A stretch of 64,000 nt of DNA from Pelistega sp. Lineage in GTDB: Bacteria; Pseudomonadota; Gammaproteobacteria; Burkholderiales; Burkholderiaceae_B. The translations under genes were made by a program, and so were the position numbers. The notes beneath the pieces were generated by a model. The model made no database searches, was not told the DNA's origin, and saw only the letters and a list, made by a program, of their open reading frames with translations. This document shows, one piece after another, positions 17,488 to 27,246 of this stretch. The DNA lies in contig JAUNUI010000015.1 in assembly GCA_030538255.1 (NCBI GenBank), positions 1-64,000 on the forward strand. The letters are read 5' to 3'. The stretch's first letter is position 1, and each line of letters opens with the position of its first letter.

Positions 17488-19593
17488 TTACTTCCTCTCT
17501 AGCTCAGCAAAGTCTTGTTTAAACTGTTCGAACTCATTATTAAAATCCATGGTACGCTTCTGTGAAGTCATCGCTGCACGGATTTGGCTGCCATGCTCAC
17601 CATCGGTATTTACCCACAACCAGATACGGCGTTCACGAATATAGAACATGGCAAATACCCCAAGAATTAACAGAAGACTTCCAAAATATACGGTCAACTT
17701 ACCTGGCGAGCGTGTTGCTTGAATGACACTGGCTTGAATATGCTCATACGAGCGCAGTTGTAGCATCACAGGACCTTGGTAATGAGCCAAGTCAGATAAG
17801 GCACGTAAGGCTGAGTCAAACCAACGCGCTTGTTGTTCCATCTGCTCAGGCGTACCCTTGGCAAAATCGAGCACAGGCATACCTAACTCTTGGCGCACCA
17901 TACTGCGTAACTCTATAGCAGAGAATACCAGATAATCGCGCAAAATTTGTTTCATTGGCTCACGTAAATTTTCGGGGACGCGTTGCTCATTCGGTGCATT
18001 CACTCCATCAATATGGTCATCAATGCCCTTAAAGCCATTACGCGAGAAAATCTCTAAAGCGCGCTCTGCTAGTACAATTGCATTCGCCTTATCAATACGC
18101 TCATCTTGGACTTTCTCTGCATAGGCCTCAGCGGCCGCCTTACGTTTCGCTGGGTCGTTAAAAGCCGCCCGTAAAGCCAAGAATTCATCTAATTTACCGG
18201 TCTCATCGGCAGGCATACGCACATAGCTAAAGCCGGCCTGACCTGGTAGGCGGATGCCGACGAGATAGACTAAGCGGTCATCCAGAATCATCGGCAACAT
18301 ATAGTTGCGATATTCAATACTTTGATTACGACTATCGGTTAAGGTGTAGCTGACTAAGGGGCCTACATTACGGACTTTTTCATTATTCTTCGCCGCTGCA
18401 CTGCCAGTTACCGCGAGAATCTGCTTTTCGAAATCCTTAGGCGCCGCTAGGTCTTCAGGTGTACTTAAGTCTTCTACGTTAATCGGACGTAGCTCATTCA
18501 CGGTTAATTGGTATTGTTCCTGCACACCACGATTCATCACGGGTGGCAGCATAACCGGCTGATTCACCTGAGTTTTCACATCATAGGTCGCTGTACTTAC
18601 ACCTTGCACCGGGTGCACCACTAAATCCACCTTAGAGCCACCATCATCGAAACTTGACTGATAAAGTGTAATACCATGAATCGTGTACGGATGGTTAACT
18701 TCGATAATCTTATCTTCAACCTTGCCCGTCTCATGGTCAGTAATCGTCACATCACTAGCAAAGCGCTTCGGCATGCCATTGAGCTCATAATACTCAACAA
18801 TAAATTTGTTGAGCTTAAGGGTGAATGGTAAGCTTTGTAAAAAGGTATCGCCGCCCAATAAGAGCATGGCGTTCTGTGCTGAATCCCCTTCACTCACCAA
18901 GATATTGCCACGGAAACTCGGGTTCTCAGGCGAGAAACGAGCGTTATCGGGCACATCGGACATAAAGCGTGCATCAACAGGAATCGGTTGCTTAGCGCCC
19001 GTCCACATCTGCATACGATTAATTAATTCACTATCGAGAAGACCACCAATACAGATGACCACAATCGCTAGGTGAGCAAAAATATACCCTAAGCGGTTCG
19101 AGCTACCCTTCTTGGAAGCCAGCAACACCGTATCGCCATCGACTTTCTCACGATAAGCATAGCCATGACGCTTAAGCCATACCTTGGCCATCTCAAGTGA
19201 CTGCTCTTTAGAATAGTCAGTCTGTACATCAATCTTATGGTGAAAGGCGCGTAGGCTAGTAATGCGCACATAATCACGGAAGGAGCGCATGTCCTTCACC
19301 ATCTTCGGTACGTTGCGAATCAAGCAAATACTGGTCGAAATCACCAGAAAAGCCATAATCAGCAAGAACCACCAGGTGTTATAGATTTGCGCGACATCAA
19401 ACTTAGCGAAAATTTGGTACCAAAAAGTACCAAACATATCCACATAGGTGATCTCTGTCTGATTTTGCTGCAGGATGGTACCGATGGCACTAGCGACACA
19501 CACAATCATCAGTAAACTGATGGCAAAGCGCATCGAACCTAGTAACTCAAAGAGCTCTTGCCCCCACTCACGACTTGGTTTTTTCTGTTTCAC
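17488..19593 (-). CDS. resB: Cytochrome c biogenesis protein ResB (Ccs1)
   Basis: Partner of the WWD-domain protein in system II cytochrome c assembly. The 701-residue product has early membrane helices (LLMIVCVASAIGTILQQ; WWFLLIMAFLVISTSICLIRNVPKM), a third near LGYIFAHLAIVVICIGGLLDS, a large periplasmic domain and a last helix near LTVYFGSLLLILGVFAMFYIRERR. This is the ResB layout. It is first in a resB-ccsB pair. A terminator separates it from the cytochrome c4 gene upstream, so the pair likely has its own promoter. Confidence 0.94.
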   Translation of the reverse strand: MKQKKPSREWGQELFELLGSMRFAISLLMIVCVASAIGTILQQNQTEITYVDMFGTFWYQIFAKFDVAQIYNTWWFLLIMAFLVISTSICLIRNVPKMVKDMRSFRDYVRITSLRAFHHKIDVQTDYSKEQSLEMAKVWLKRHGYAYREKVDGDTVLLASKKGSSNRLGYIFAHLAIVVICIGGLLDSELINRMQMWTGAKQPIPVDARFMSDVPDNARFSPENPSFRGNILVSEGDSAQNAMLLLGGDTFLQSLPFTLKLNKFIVEYYELNGMPKRFASDVTITDHETGKVEDKIIEVNHPYTIHGITLYQSSFDDGGSKVDLVVHPVQGVSTATYDVKTQVNQPVMLPPVMNRGVQEQYQLTVNELRPINVEDLSTPEDLAAPKDFEKQILAVTGSAAAKNNEKVRNVGPLVSYTLTDSRNQSIEYRNYMLPMILDDRLVYLVGIRLPGQAGFSYVRMPADETGKLDEFLALRAAFNDPAKRKAAAEAYAEKVQDERIDKANAIVLAERALEIFSRNGFKGIDDHIDGVNAPNEQRVPENLREPMKQILRDYLVFSAIELRSMVRQELGMPVLDFAKGTPEQMEQQARWFDSALRALSDLAHYQGPVMLQLRSYEHIQASVIQATRSPGKLTVYFGSLLLILGVFAMFYIRERRIWLWVNTDGEHGSQIRAAMTSQKRTMDFNNEFEQFKQDFAELERK

Positions 19594-19611
19594 AACGACG
19601 ACAACTTATAA

Positions 19612-19653
19612 AAACAAAATAAAAAAAACAAAGGGGACACCACGTGCCCCCTT
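19612..19653 (-). terminator. Terminator between cytochrome c4 gene and resB
   Basis: On the minus strand AAGGGGGCAC and GTGTCCCCTT form a 10-bp stem (one G-U pair) with a 3-base loop, followed by TTGTTTTTTTTATTTTG. It lies past the cytochrome c4 stop and before resB, and so uncouples the two. Confidence 0.92.
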
Positions 19654-19699
19654 GTGCGTATCGATACTTATAATTTATTTTTGAGTAACGATAGATTAG

Positions 19700-19761
19700 C
19701 GAATGCCTGCAATATCTGCGATAGCTTAACGAATGCCTGCGATAAACTATCGAATGCCTGC
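19700..19761. repeat. Repeated copies of the cytochrome c4 gene terminus
   Basis: GAATGCCTGC occurs at 19701-19710, 19731-19740 and 19752-19761. The last copy encodes the end of the cytochrome (AAGIR). The other two lie just past the stop codon and repeat GCAGGCATTCG plus the following TA. They look like degenerate duplications of the gene's own 3' end. Confidence 0.75.
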
Positions 19762-20445
19762 GGCATAGTCAGAAACCGCTTTAATATCGGCAGCATTAAT
19801 GCGGTCTGCAATCGTACCCATCTGGTTCTCTACACCACCGTGTTGACGAGCACCCGTAGCGAACGCATGTAATTGTTGCTCAATGTACTCTGGATGCTGA
19901 CCCGATAAGAATGGATACAACTCAGGCATACCCTTACCTTCGGCGCCGTGGCATGAAGCACAGGCAGGAACATTACGCTCAGGGATACCAGCACGGTAGA
20001 TTTGACGACCACGGTGCACAAAGTCCACATCACCTGCATTCTTGGCGAAAGCAGGATTGGTTAATTCTAGGCCTGCAATATAGGCAGCCAAATCACGCAT
20101 ATCCTGATCATTCATCTGCAATACAGTCGGTGCCATTAGCGTTGGTGTACCGTCAGGATTGGTACGTGCGGCTTTAGTCGCGCCTTCTGGCACTTGGAAA
20201 TTCTTTAATTGGGCGATTATATAACCCTCAGGAAGACCCGCAACGTGAGGGTACATCGCTAATGGGCTATTACCACCCACGCCGTGACAGGCCACACAGG
20301 CTAGAATACCGCGCTGCATATCACCTTGCATATATAGAGCCTCACCACGCTTAACGTCAGGCGCAGTTTGTGCCATTGAGGTACCTGCTGTTAGACCCAT
20401 TACTAGACCACTAGCTAGTAAAACTTTAGAAAAAACATTCTTCAT
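19747..20445 (-). CDS. Di-heme cytochrome c4
   Basis: Periplasmic or membrane-associated electron carrier that typically feeds terminal oxidases such as cbb3. A cleavable signal peptide occupies residues 1-25 (ending SMAQ). Two cytochrome c domains follow, with heme motifs CVACH (50-54) and CASCH (162-166), and methionine-bearing segments (PTLMAPTV; ENQMGTIA) consistent with axial ligands. The 232-residue length fits cytochrome c4. It is adjacent to the system II assembly genes that would mature it and divergent from engB. The C terminus is followed by extra repeats of its last codons. Confidence 0.93.
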   Translation of the reverse strand: MKNVFSKVLLASGLVMGLTAGTSMAQTAPDVKRGEALYMQGDMQRGILACVACHGVGGNSPLAMYPHVAGLPEGYIIAQLKNFQVPEGATKAARTNPDGTPTLMAPTVLQMNDQDMRDLAAYIAGLELTNPAFAKNAGDVDFVHRGRQIYRAGIPERNVPACASCHGAEGKGMPELYPFLSGQHPEYIEQQLHAFATGARQHGGVENQMGTIADRINAADIKAVSDYAAGIR

Positions 20446-20615
20446 GAAGACCCTCGATCAACGATCAAATCTGTTATTTTTAGCTGTTAACCTGCTTATT
20501 GTAAAAGAATTCATCTATTAACGTTAGAGTATAAGCCTTGTTCGCTAAATTTAGTCACTTTTGCAACCGTTAATTATACAATAGTGTTTTACTTCTTACT
20601 TTTGTAAGGTTACTT

Positions 20616-21242
20616 GTGTCAATTTTACATCAATCTAAGTTTTTTGTTTCAGCTGCGAAGATCAATCAGCTCCCACCCGCTTCAATCCCTGAAGTGTGTT
20701 TTGTGGGGCGCTCGAATGCAGGCAAGTCGTCTGCCTTAAATATCTTATGCAATCAGAAACGCCTGGCTTTCTCCAGTAAGACGCCGGGTCGCACCCGCCT
20801 AATTAATATGTTTGGTGTGCCCAATCCTGAAGAGCCCGAAGAGATTCTTGGCTTTCTGGTGGACTTGCCCGGTTATGGCTTTGCCTCCGTCGCCCGTGAC
20901 GAGAAAGAAGAATGGGCCGATGTATTGGGCGCTTACTTGCGCGAGCGTAAGTCCCTTGCAGGAATCGTCTTGCTGATTGATATTCGTCGCGGCGTCACGA
21001 CCCTGGATCGACGCCTAGTGGACTGGATCGCGCCCACCGGTATTCCCGTGCTCGCCCTTCTAACCAAGGCGGATAAATTCCCCTATGGCCAGCGTATTCG
21101 TGCTGTCGCCGAGGTCACTAAAGAATTAGCCAAGCTCGGAACAGTAGAGGCGATTCCTTTTTCATCGACCCAAAGAATTGGTTTAGAAGAAACCACCGAA
21201 CATATTGTTAACTGGCTTAAGCCGCAAGCATTAGAAGATTAA
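20616..21242 (+). CDS. engB: Ribosome-biogenesis GTP-binding protein EngB (YsxC/YihA)
   Basis: Small GTPase needed for assembly of the large ribosomal subunit. Motifs are G1 GRSNAGKSS, G2 region KTPGRTRLIN, G3 DLPGYG, G4 TKADK and G5 SSTQRIG. The 208-residue length is normal. Translation starts at GTG (20616), with AAGG upstream. It is divergent from cytochrome c4 and 35 bp upstream of hemB, an arrangement seen in related betaproteobacteria. Confidence 0.95.
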   Translation: MSILHQSKFFVSAAKINQLPPASIPEVCFVGRSNAGKSSALNILCNQKRLAFSSKTPGRTRLINMFGVPNPEEPEEILGFLVDLPGYGFASVARDEKEEWADVLGAYLRERKSLAGIVLLIDIRRGVTTLDRRLVDWIAPTGIPVLALLTKADKFPYGQRIRAVAEVTKELAKLGTVEAIPFSSTQRIGLEETTEHIVNWLKPQALED

Positions 21243-21265
21243 GTAGCCTCATCCTCAAGTATTAG

Positions 21266-22291
<1,026 letters not shown>

Positions 22292-22298
22292 TTTATTG

Positions 22299-22329
22299 TT
22301 GAACTGTCGACAAAATATCGGCAGTTCAA
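22299..22329 (+). terminator. Possible stem-loop terminator after hemB
   Basis: TTGAACTGTCGA pairs with TCGGCAGTTCAA (one G-U) around a short A-rich loop, 8 bp past the hemB stop, but no T run follows. A second imperfect stem (AAGGCTTGCCT with AGGCAGGCCTT, 22376-22420) ends in GATTTTATT and may do the job instead. Confidence 0.45.
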
Positions 22330-22473
22330 GTAAGCCGCTTCGGCCTAATTTAAGCAATAAAGCCTAATTATCCATAAGGCTTGCCTCAAACGCAAAATAC
22401 TGGCGTGAAAGGCAGGCCTTGATTTTATTGTTGATTAGATTCCTTTGTATTTCAAACAAATAGTCGAGGCTTA

Positions 22474-23139
22474 TTACGCTTTCCTCGTGTCGAAAATAGC
22501 ACTTTCTAATAATTTAATCCCCATCACGCCCAAGATCAGGCCTGCCGCCTTATCAATATAAAAAGCAATTTTGGCAAATAGTGCTTTAATATTTTTCTGT
22601 GACAGAATTAAAATAATAAAGGCATTCCACATAAACACGGCAAAAGTCATCCATACGCCCAAGCCAATCTTAAAGCCGAGGGCTACATCATTGGTCAGCA
22701 CCACCGAGAATAAGCTGAGATAGAACAAGATATTTTTAGGGTTTGAGATACCTGAAACAAAGCCCGTGATAAATTCTCGCCAGAAGGAAGAGCCCTTCCC
22801 AGAATCATTATCTGCATCACTTTGCGCAATAAACGCATAATCTTCGCGCTTACTTCTTAAGGCATGATATGCAATATAGAGAAGAAATAGCGCACCGACT
22901 ATTTTCAATACACTCATTAGCCATAATGATTTGGCCAAGACTGAAGCAACACCAATAATGCATAAAAAAATATAAATGGCATTCGCGTTGGCTATACCGA
23001 AAGCCACACCAAAGGCTTGTGATTTTCGATTCTTCACTGCACTTTTTACGATTAATAAGAAATCAGGCCCTGGGCTGATGAGCGCTAGAAAATGGGCGAG
23101 TACAACAGTACTAATAATCGCAAAAATGCCTAATGTCAT
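22474..23139 (-). CDS. LysE/RhtB-family amino-acid exporter
   Basis: Inner-membrane exporter of about six helices and 221 residues. The N terminus has the family signature LALISPGPDFLLIVKSAVKNRKSQAFGVAFGIA, and the middle FITGFVSGISNPKNILFYLSLFSVV is the second conserved block. Members export lysine, threonine, homoserine lactones or other amino acids; the substrate here is unknown. It stands alone, between hemB and a Bro-N gene, with no adjacent LysG-type regulator. Confidence 0.9.
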   Translation of the reverse strand: MTLGIFAIISTVVLAHFLALISPGPDFLLIVKSAVKNRKSQAFGVAFGIANANAIYIFLCIIGVASVLAKSLWLMSVLKIVGALFLLYIAYHALRSKREDYAFIAQSDADNDSGKGSSFWREFITGFVSGISNPKNILFYLSLFSVVLTNDVALGFKIGLGVWMTFAVFMWNAFIILILSQKNIKALFAKIAFYIDKAAGLILGVMGIKLLESAIFDTRKA

Positions 23140-23254
23140 GATGAGGTATCCTTAGAAGGAAAGATTTTAACATTCCTCTCTCTCAAACCCAAGAAGATTC
23201 CCACTGCTATAAAAGAATTACTAAATTCTCTAGCTTGTATTTAGTAAGAAATCC

Positions 23255-24139
23255 TTATTTTTTGCTGTGCCTTTTATCTTCGATTTGCTTTTCACTTTCT
23301 CTTTCTTTCAAAGTTTGCGAGACGCCTTTAATCAGCCTTGAAAAATCAACCGCATTTTTAGTAGTAATAACGGGTTTACCTGTTCGCTTTTCAATATCTT
23401 TTCTAGCATTACCAGCAACAGCCCCACCATCACTAGCAACAATTTTATTTTCTGCGAGGCCTTGTGGATTTACTGTATTAGTTAATTCTGTTGTTGTTGC
23501 TTCTGCAAGCATATTAAGAACAAGTTCAAGCGTAGACATATTGTCTCTCAAGTTTTCCTTCTTGAGGTTTTTAAACTCTTTATATTGTCTTGTGGTCATC
23601 CCACTCCACGCTTTAGAAATTTCATTAGTGAGAATCGCATATTCAGCCCCCTCTTTAACTCCATGATCATGCCACACATCGGTCAATTCTTTTCTAACTT
23701 GAATGGCTTGCAAACGCTGATTAATCCATTCTCTTGAATAGCCCTTTTGTAGATATGTTTGCAAAGCCTTTTCAATAGTTAGCTCTGGATCAACAATTTC
23801 ATCTAGGCGCTCCTTACCCACCTCAGCTAACCACATCTTAAATGGCTCGGCTTTTGGCGAAGGAATAGACTGAATAATACGGAAGATGCCTTGCATAGCA
23901 GAAACATCGGTCATTCTCATCTTGCCATCACTGGCTTTCATTTTCAACACGTGACAATTTGTCACGGTTTCATTTCCTTCTTCTTTTAGACGCTGTTTAA
24001 GTTTTCTCCAATATGCTGTTGGATTAATACTTTCCGTAAGGGCTCCAACCACATCCACAACCGAGAAATACCAATCTTCCCTTTCATTATCCCAGACCGA
24101 TCTAATCTCTTTATTTTCAAAGACCTTAATTTCATCCAT
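23255..24139 (-). CDS. Bro-N domain protein (phage antirepressor-like)
   Basis: A 294-residue protein of the Bro-N family, a domain first known from baculovirus and phage antirepressors. Residues 1-110 form the Bro-N region (EIRSVWDNEREDWYFSVVDVVGALTES... TDVSAMQGIFRIIQSIPSPKAEPFKMWLA). The rest matches the chromosomal group with the GYSREWINQRLQAIQVRKELTDVW, KNLKKENLRDNMSTLELVLNML and AVAGNARKDIEKRTGKPVIT blocks. Such genes are often single and not within complete prophages. No integrase, capsid or att-like repeat is nearby. The role is unknown; DNA-binding regulation is a family-level guess. The C terminus is very Lys/Glu-rich. Confidence 0.87.
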   Translation of the reverse strand: MDEIKVFENKEIRSVWDNEREDWYFSVVDVVGALTESINPTAYWRKLKQRLKEEGNETVTNCHVLKMKASDGKMRMTDVSAMQGIFRIIQSIPSPKAEPFKMWLAEVGKERLDEIVDPELTIEKALQTYLQKGYSREWINQRLQAIQVRKELTDVWHDHGVKEGAEYAILTNEISKAWSGMTTRQYKEFKNLKKENLRDNMSTLELVLNMLAEATTTELTNTVNPQGLAENKIVASDGGAVAGNARKDIEKRTGKPVITTKNAVDFSRLIKGVSQTLKERESEKQIEDKRHSKK

Positions 24140-24447
24140 AATGCAGACTCCCCCTCAATGAATAAATACTATACCTGCCAAATTAGCTGTTGAAAGCAAA
24201 TATGCTTAGCAATTATTGAACATACATTGTTCATGCTATATGAAATGAATAAACGCCAGAAATACTTTTCACTATCACAAGTAAATATTTAAAAGAAACG
24301 AATTGCTTTTGCTAACTAAGGTGATTTTAACCAAGCCAAGCAAGCCATATCGGTACTAACATATAAAGCATCCATGCGCAGTTCTACCAAGTCAGTATAT
24401 AGGCTCTGTTCCTAAATATGACTTAGATGGAAATAGAACCGAGCCCA
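24140..24447. other. Spacer between Bro-N gene and MFS gene
   Basis: About 300 bp with no gene seen. It is AT-rich near the Bro-N start. An imperfect long-range stem pairs GGCTCTGTTC (24402-24411) with GAACCGAGCC (24436-24445) just past the MFS stop codon, without a T run. Confidence 0.4.
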
Positions 24448-25677
24448 CTAAACCCTTCGCTTACGCGGATTCGGCAAGAAAGCGGTGGCTAAGCCTAATA
24501 AGGGTAGAAAAGCCGTAATACCATACACCCAGAGAATCCCATGCTTATCGGCCAAGACACCGAGTCCCGCAGCACCAAGCCCACCTATACCGAACATAAG
24601 ACCAAACATCAAGCCTGATACCAGCCCTACTCTGCCTGGCGCCGCTTCTTGCGCGTAGACGACTAGAGCGGCGAAGGCTGAAGACATGACTAAGCCAATG
24701 ATGCTTGCCAAGATACCCGTCCACACTAAGCCAACATGCGGCAAAGCCAAGGCAAATGGTGCCACCCCAAGAAATGACACCCAGATAACAGCATTGCGCC
24801 CAATCCGATCACCCACAGGTCCACCTGCAAAAGTCCCAAAGGCCACAGAAGCTAAGAAGATAAATAAGAAGAGCTGACTTTGTTGCGTGCTTAAACCAAA
24901 CCGCTCGATTAGGTAAAATGTAAAGTAATTGGTAAAGGAGCCAATATAGATGAACTTGGCAAACATCAAAACACAAATCACCACAATCGCGCGTATCATC
25001 GCCGGACGGCTTAAGCCTGCTTGCTGCTGTCGCGCGATGCCTTTTAGCTGAGTTCGACCCTGTGTAAGCGTCCAGCGCGTTACACGAAATAAGACCCACA
25101 CACCGAAGAGCGCCACCACAACTAGCCAGGCAATGGCGGGCTGTCCATAAGGAATAATAATCGCGGCAGCCAATAAGGGACCAATCGCTGAGCCCGAATT
25201 GCCACCGACTTGGAAGGTAGACTGGGCCGTACCGAAGCGACCACCCGAAGCCATTCGCGCCACTCGGGAAGCTTCGGGGTGAAAGGTTGCCGAGCCGACA
25301 CCAACCACCGCCGCAGCAACCAGCAGCATGGGATAACTACTGGCTGTCGCTAACAGTATGATGCCGAGCAAGGTCACGATCATGCCACTGGGCAAGAGAT
25401 AGGGCACGGGTCGCTTATCCGTATACAGTCCAATCCAAGGCTGTAATAATGAGGCGGTAATTTGATAAGTTAAGGCAATCATACCAATCTCACCAAAGCT
25501 TAAATCAAACTGCCCTTTGAGCATCGGGAAAATCGCCGGCAATACCGCCTGAATCATATCGTTCAAGAGATGCGCTAAAGCCGCCGCACCGACGATCTTC
25601 AGGTGGAAGGTAGTTTTCGTATTATCACTTGTGATTGCTGAATCAGCACTGACTAATGAGGTGGTTTTGGTGTGCAT
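24448..25677 (-). CDS. MFS transporter of the Fsr (fosmidomycin resistance) type
   Basis: Major facilitator with about 12 helices. The block HLLNDMIQAVLPAIFPMLKGQFDLSFGEIG and the later GVGSATFHPEASRVARMASGGRFGTAQSTFQVGGNSG are characteristic of the Fsr group, which confers fosmidomycin resistance in E. coli; the native substrate is unclear. The start is uncertain: 25677 (MHTKTTSLVSADS, 409 residues) is shown, but an in-frame ATG at 25716 would add 13 residues, and neither has a good ribosome-binding site. No regulator sits beside it. Confidence 0.88.
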   Translation of the reverse strand: MHTKTTSLVSADSAITSDNTKTTFHLKIVGAAALAHLLNDMIQAVLPAIFPMLKGQFDLSFGEIGMIALTYQITASLLQPWIGLYTDKRPVPYLLPSGMIVTLLGIILLATASSYPMLLVAAAVVGVGSATFHPEASRVARMASGGRFGTAQSTFQVGGNSGSAIGPLLAAAIIIPYGQPAIAWLVVVALFGVWVLFRVTRWTLTQGRTQLKGIARQQQAGLSRPAMIRAIVVICVLMFAKFIYIGSFTNYFTFYLIERFGLSTQQSQLFLFIFLASVAFGTFAGGPVGDRIGRNAVIWVSFLGVAPFALALPHVGLVWTGILASIIGLVMSSAFAALVVYAQEAAPGRVGLVSGLMFGLMFGIGGLGAAGLGVLADKHGILWVYGITAFLPLLGLATAFLPNPRKRRV

Positions 25678-25827
25678 AGGAAAGCAATGATGAAAAGGCA
25701 AAAAGCGATTGATCATCGGTGCAGATACCGATATCAATCGCCATTGAAGGTCATTATTTATACCAAAAATTTATTTCAAATTAAAAACAGTATAGCTTAA
25801 TTTGAACGATAACATCGACAGAACGCA

Positions 25828-26811
25828 TTAAGCGCCCGCCGCAGGAATACCATTGCGTCCAGGAAAATCTGGCGCTAAGGCACGTGCATTATCCATCTTC
25901 AGCCATAGGCGTAGGAGTTTACGGCGCGCACCGAGCTGCTCAAAATCTTCAAAACTCGTGCGTGAGTGCATCACCGTATAGTTATTACAAAACTGCACAT
26001 CACCCGGCTCCAACATCATGTCTAAGCGTAAGCGTGGGTCTTGGCTTACATGATCGAATATATCTAGGGCCTCTTTCTGCACACGAGAGACAGGCACATT
26101 CATAATTTCATGCCCTAACTCAATGTATGCACGCAGATAACGACCTGCTAGCTTGCCATCCCAGTAACTAAAGATGGGAGAAAGCGAAGGCAAAGCCTCA
26201 CCGAGATGCGCATAATATGAGGGGTGGTAGAAATAGGATAAATACTCAGGGTACTTTTCCAGAATTTCGTTATATACCGTCGAGAAGCTCACCACACTGC
26301 TAAGTCCACCTTGTTTCGCTTTACGAATAGAAAGCAGACCCACCACATCGGACATATCCGTATGGTATGGCAAATACAGATTGGTCTCGTAGACGCGCGT
26401 ATTCTTATTGTTGATATCACCCACATTCTGCACATGACCCAATAAATCACCACGCGCATTCTGTGTCACAGGCAAGCCAAGATAGACACCAATTAAGTAA
26501 TACAGGCTGCTCAGCTGCGTCTCATTATATTTGTGGGGATCTAAACCACGAATTAAGAGAAAGCCGTAACCATTCTCCAGCTCTTCAGCAATCGCCGCCA
26601 TCTCATTTAAGAACTGTTCGTCGTGAATCACCACATCTTCTTTAGAAAAATTAGGTGCTTTAAGTTGCGTCAGCTCCAAGACTTTTAAACCTTGGTCAAG
26701 CACATTCAAAGTATGCGCAGAGAGATGGTGAATCCAATCGGTCTTATCGGCAATATCTTGACCAATCCAGGCACATTTATCAGTAATCTTCTCTTTTAAA
26801 ATCGTATTCAT
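25828..26811 (-). CDS. TauD/TfdA-family Fe(II)/2-oxoglutarate dioxygenase
   Basis: A 327-residue mononuclear iron dioxygenase. The facial triad is visible as His150-Thr-Asp152 in YLPYHTDMSD and the distal His282 in VMHSRTSFED. The 2-oxoglutarate arginine is in RRKLLRLWL (about 296-303). Family members hydroxylate taurine, phenoxyacetates, gamma-butyrobetaine or amino acids; this one, with the MHSRTSFED and LWLKMDNARALAPDFPGR end, looks like the amino-acid or natural-product hydroxylase branch and not classical TauD. The substrate cannot be named. It is a lone gene upstream of the MFS gene in the same direction (about 110-150 bp gap), so a functional link is possible. Confidence 0.85.
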   Translation of the reverse strand: MNTILKEKITDKCAWIGQDIADKTDWIHHLSAHTLNVLDQGLKVLELTQLKAPNFSKEDVVIHDEQFLNEMAAIAEELENGYGFLLIRGLDPHKYNETQLSSLYYLIGVYLGLPVTQNARGDLLGHVQNVGDINNKNTRVYETNLYLPYHTDMSDVVGLLSIRKAKQGGLSSVVSFSTVYNEILEKYPEYLSYFYHPSYYAHLGEALPSLSPIFSYWDGKLAGRYLRAYIELGHEIMNVPVSRVQKEALDIFDHVSQDPRLRLDMMLEPGDVQFCNNYTVMHSRTSFEDFEQLGARRKLLRLWLKMDNARALAPDFPGRNGIPAAGA

Positions 26812-27246
26812 AAGCCTTCTTCATCGAAATCAGTATGTATAGATACAGTTTAACCGCATTTAGTGACAGAGTGTTACATGACGTCTTAGCGCTGTATTAT
26901 CCTTAGTTGACTGTGCCCTACCTTAAACTAGCGCAGTATTATCCTTCACTGATTGTGCACTCTCTTACACTGTACTCGGTCTTAAACAGTGCCCTGCCTT
27001 AAACTAGCGCAGTGCCTGACATCTTAACGCCGAACTGTACTCAGTCTTAAACTGTGCCTTGCCTTAAATTGTGCGCCGTCTTAAACGCTGTCCTTTCTTC
27101 AGCAGCACCCAGTCCTAAAATTCTGCTCAGTCTTCACTTCCCTTGCGTAAACCCACTTAAAGATACACAAGCGTAAGATTCCCACTACAATACACAGAAA
27201 CATAAGGCATTAAATCCGACCTCAATCATTTACTCCTGGAGACCGT
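26812..27246. other. Spacer between the TauD-like gene and the sensor kinase
   Basis: A 435-bp divergent intergenic region. Its middle is filled by a compound degenerate repeat (26888-27070). The last 60 bp carry the ribosome-binding site (GGAGA) for the sensor kinase. No convincing -35/-10 pair was found for either gene. Confidence 0.5.
26888..27070. repeat. Compound degenerate repeat array
   Basis: Two 42-bp units begin AGCGCWGTATTATCCTT at 26888 and 26930. A 34-bp unit beginning GTACTCRGTCTTAAAC occurs at 26972 and again at 27037, with 30 of 34 positions identical. The 31-bp segment between them (27006-27036) opens like the 42-bp units. The words CTTAAACT and GTGCC recur throughout. The array is non-coding on both strands. 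Confidence 0.75.
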
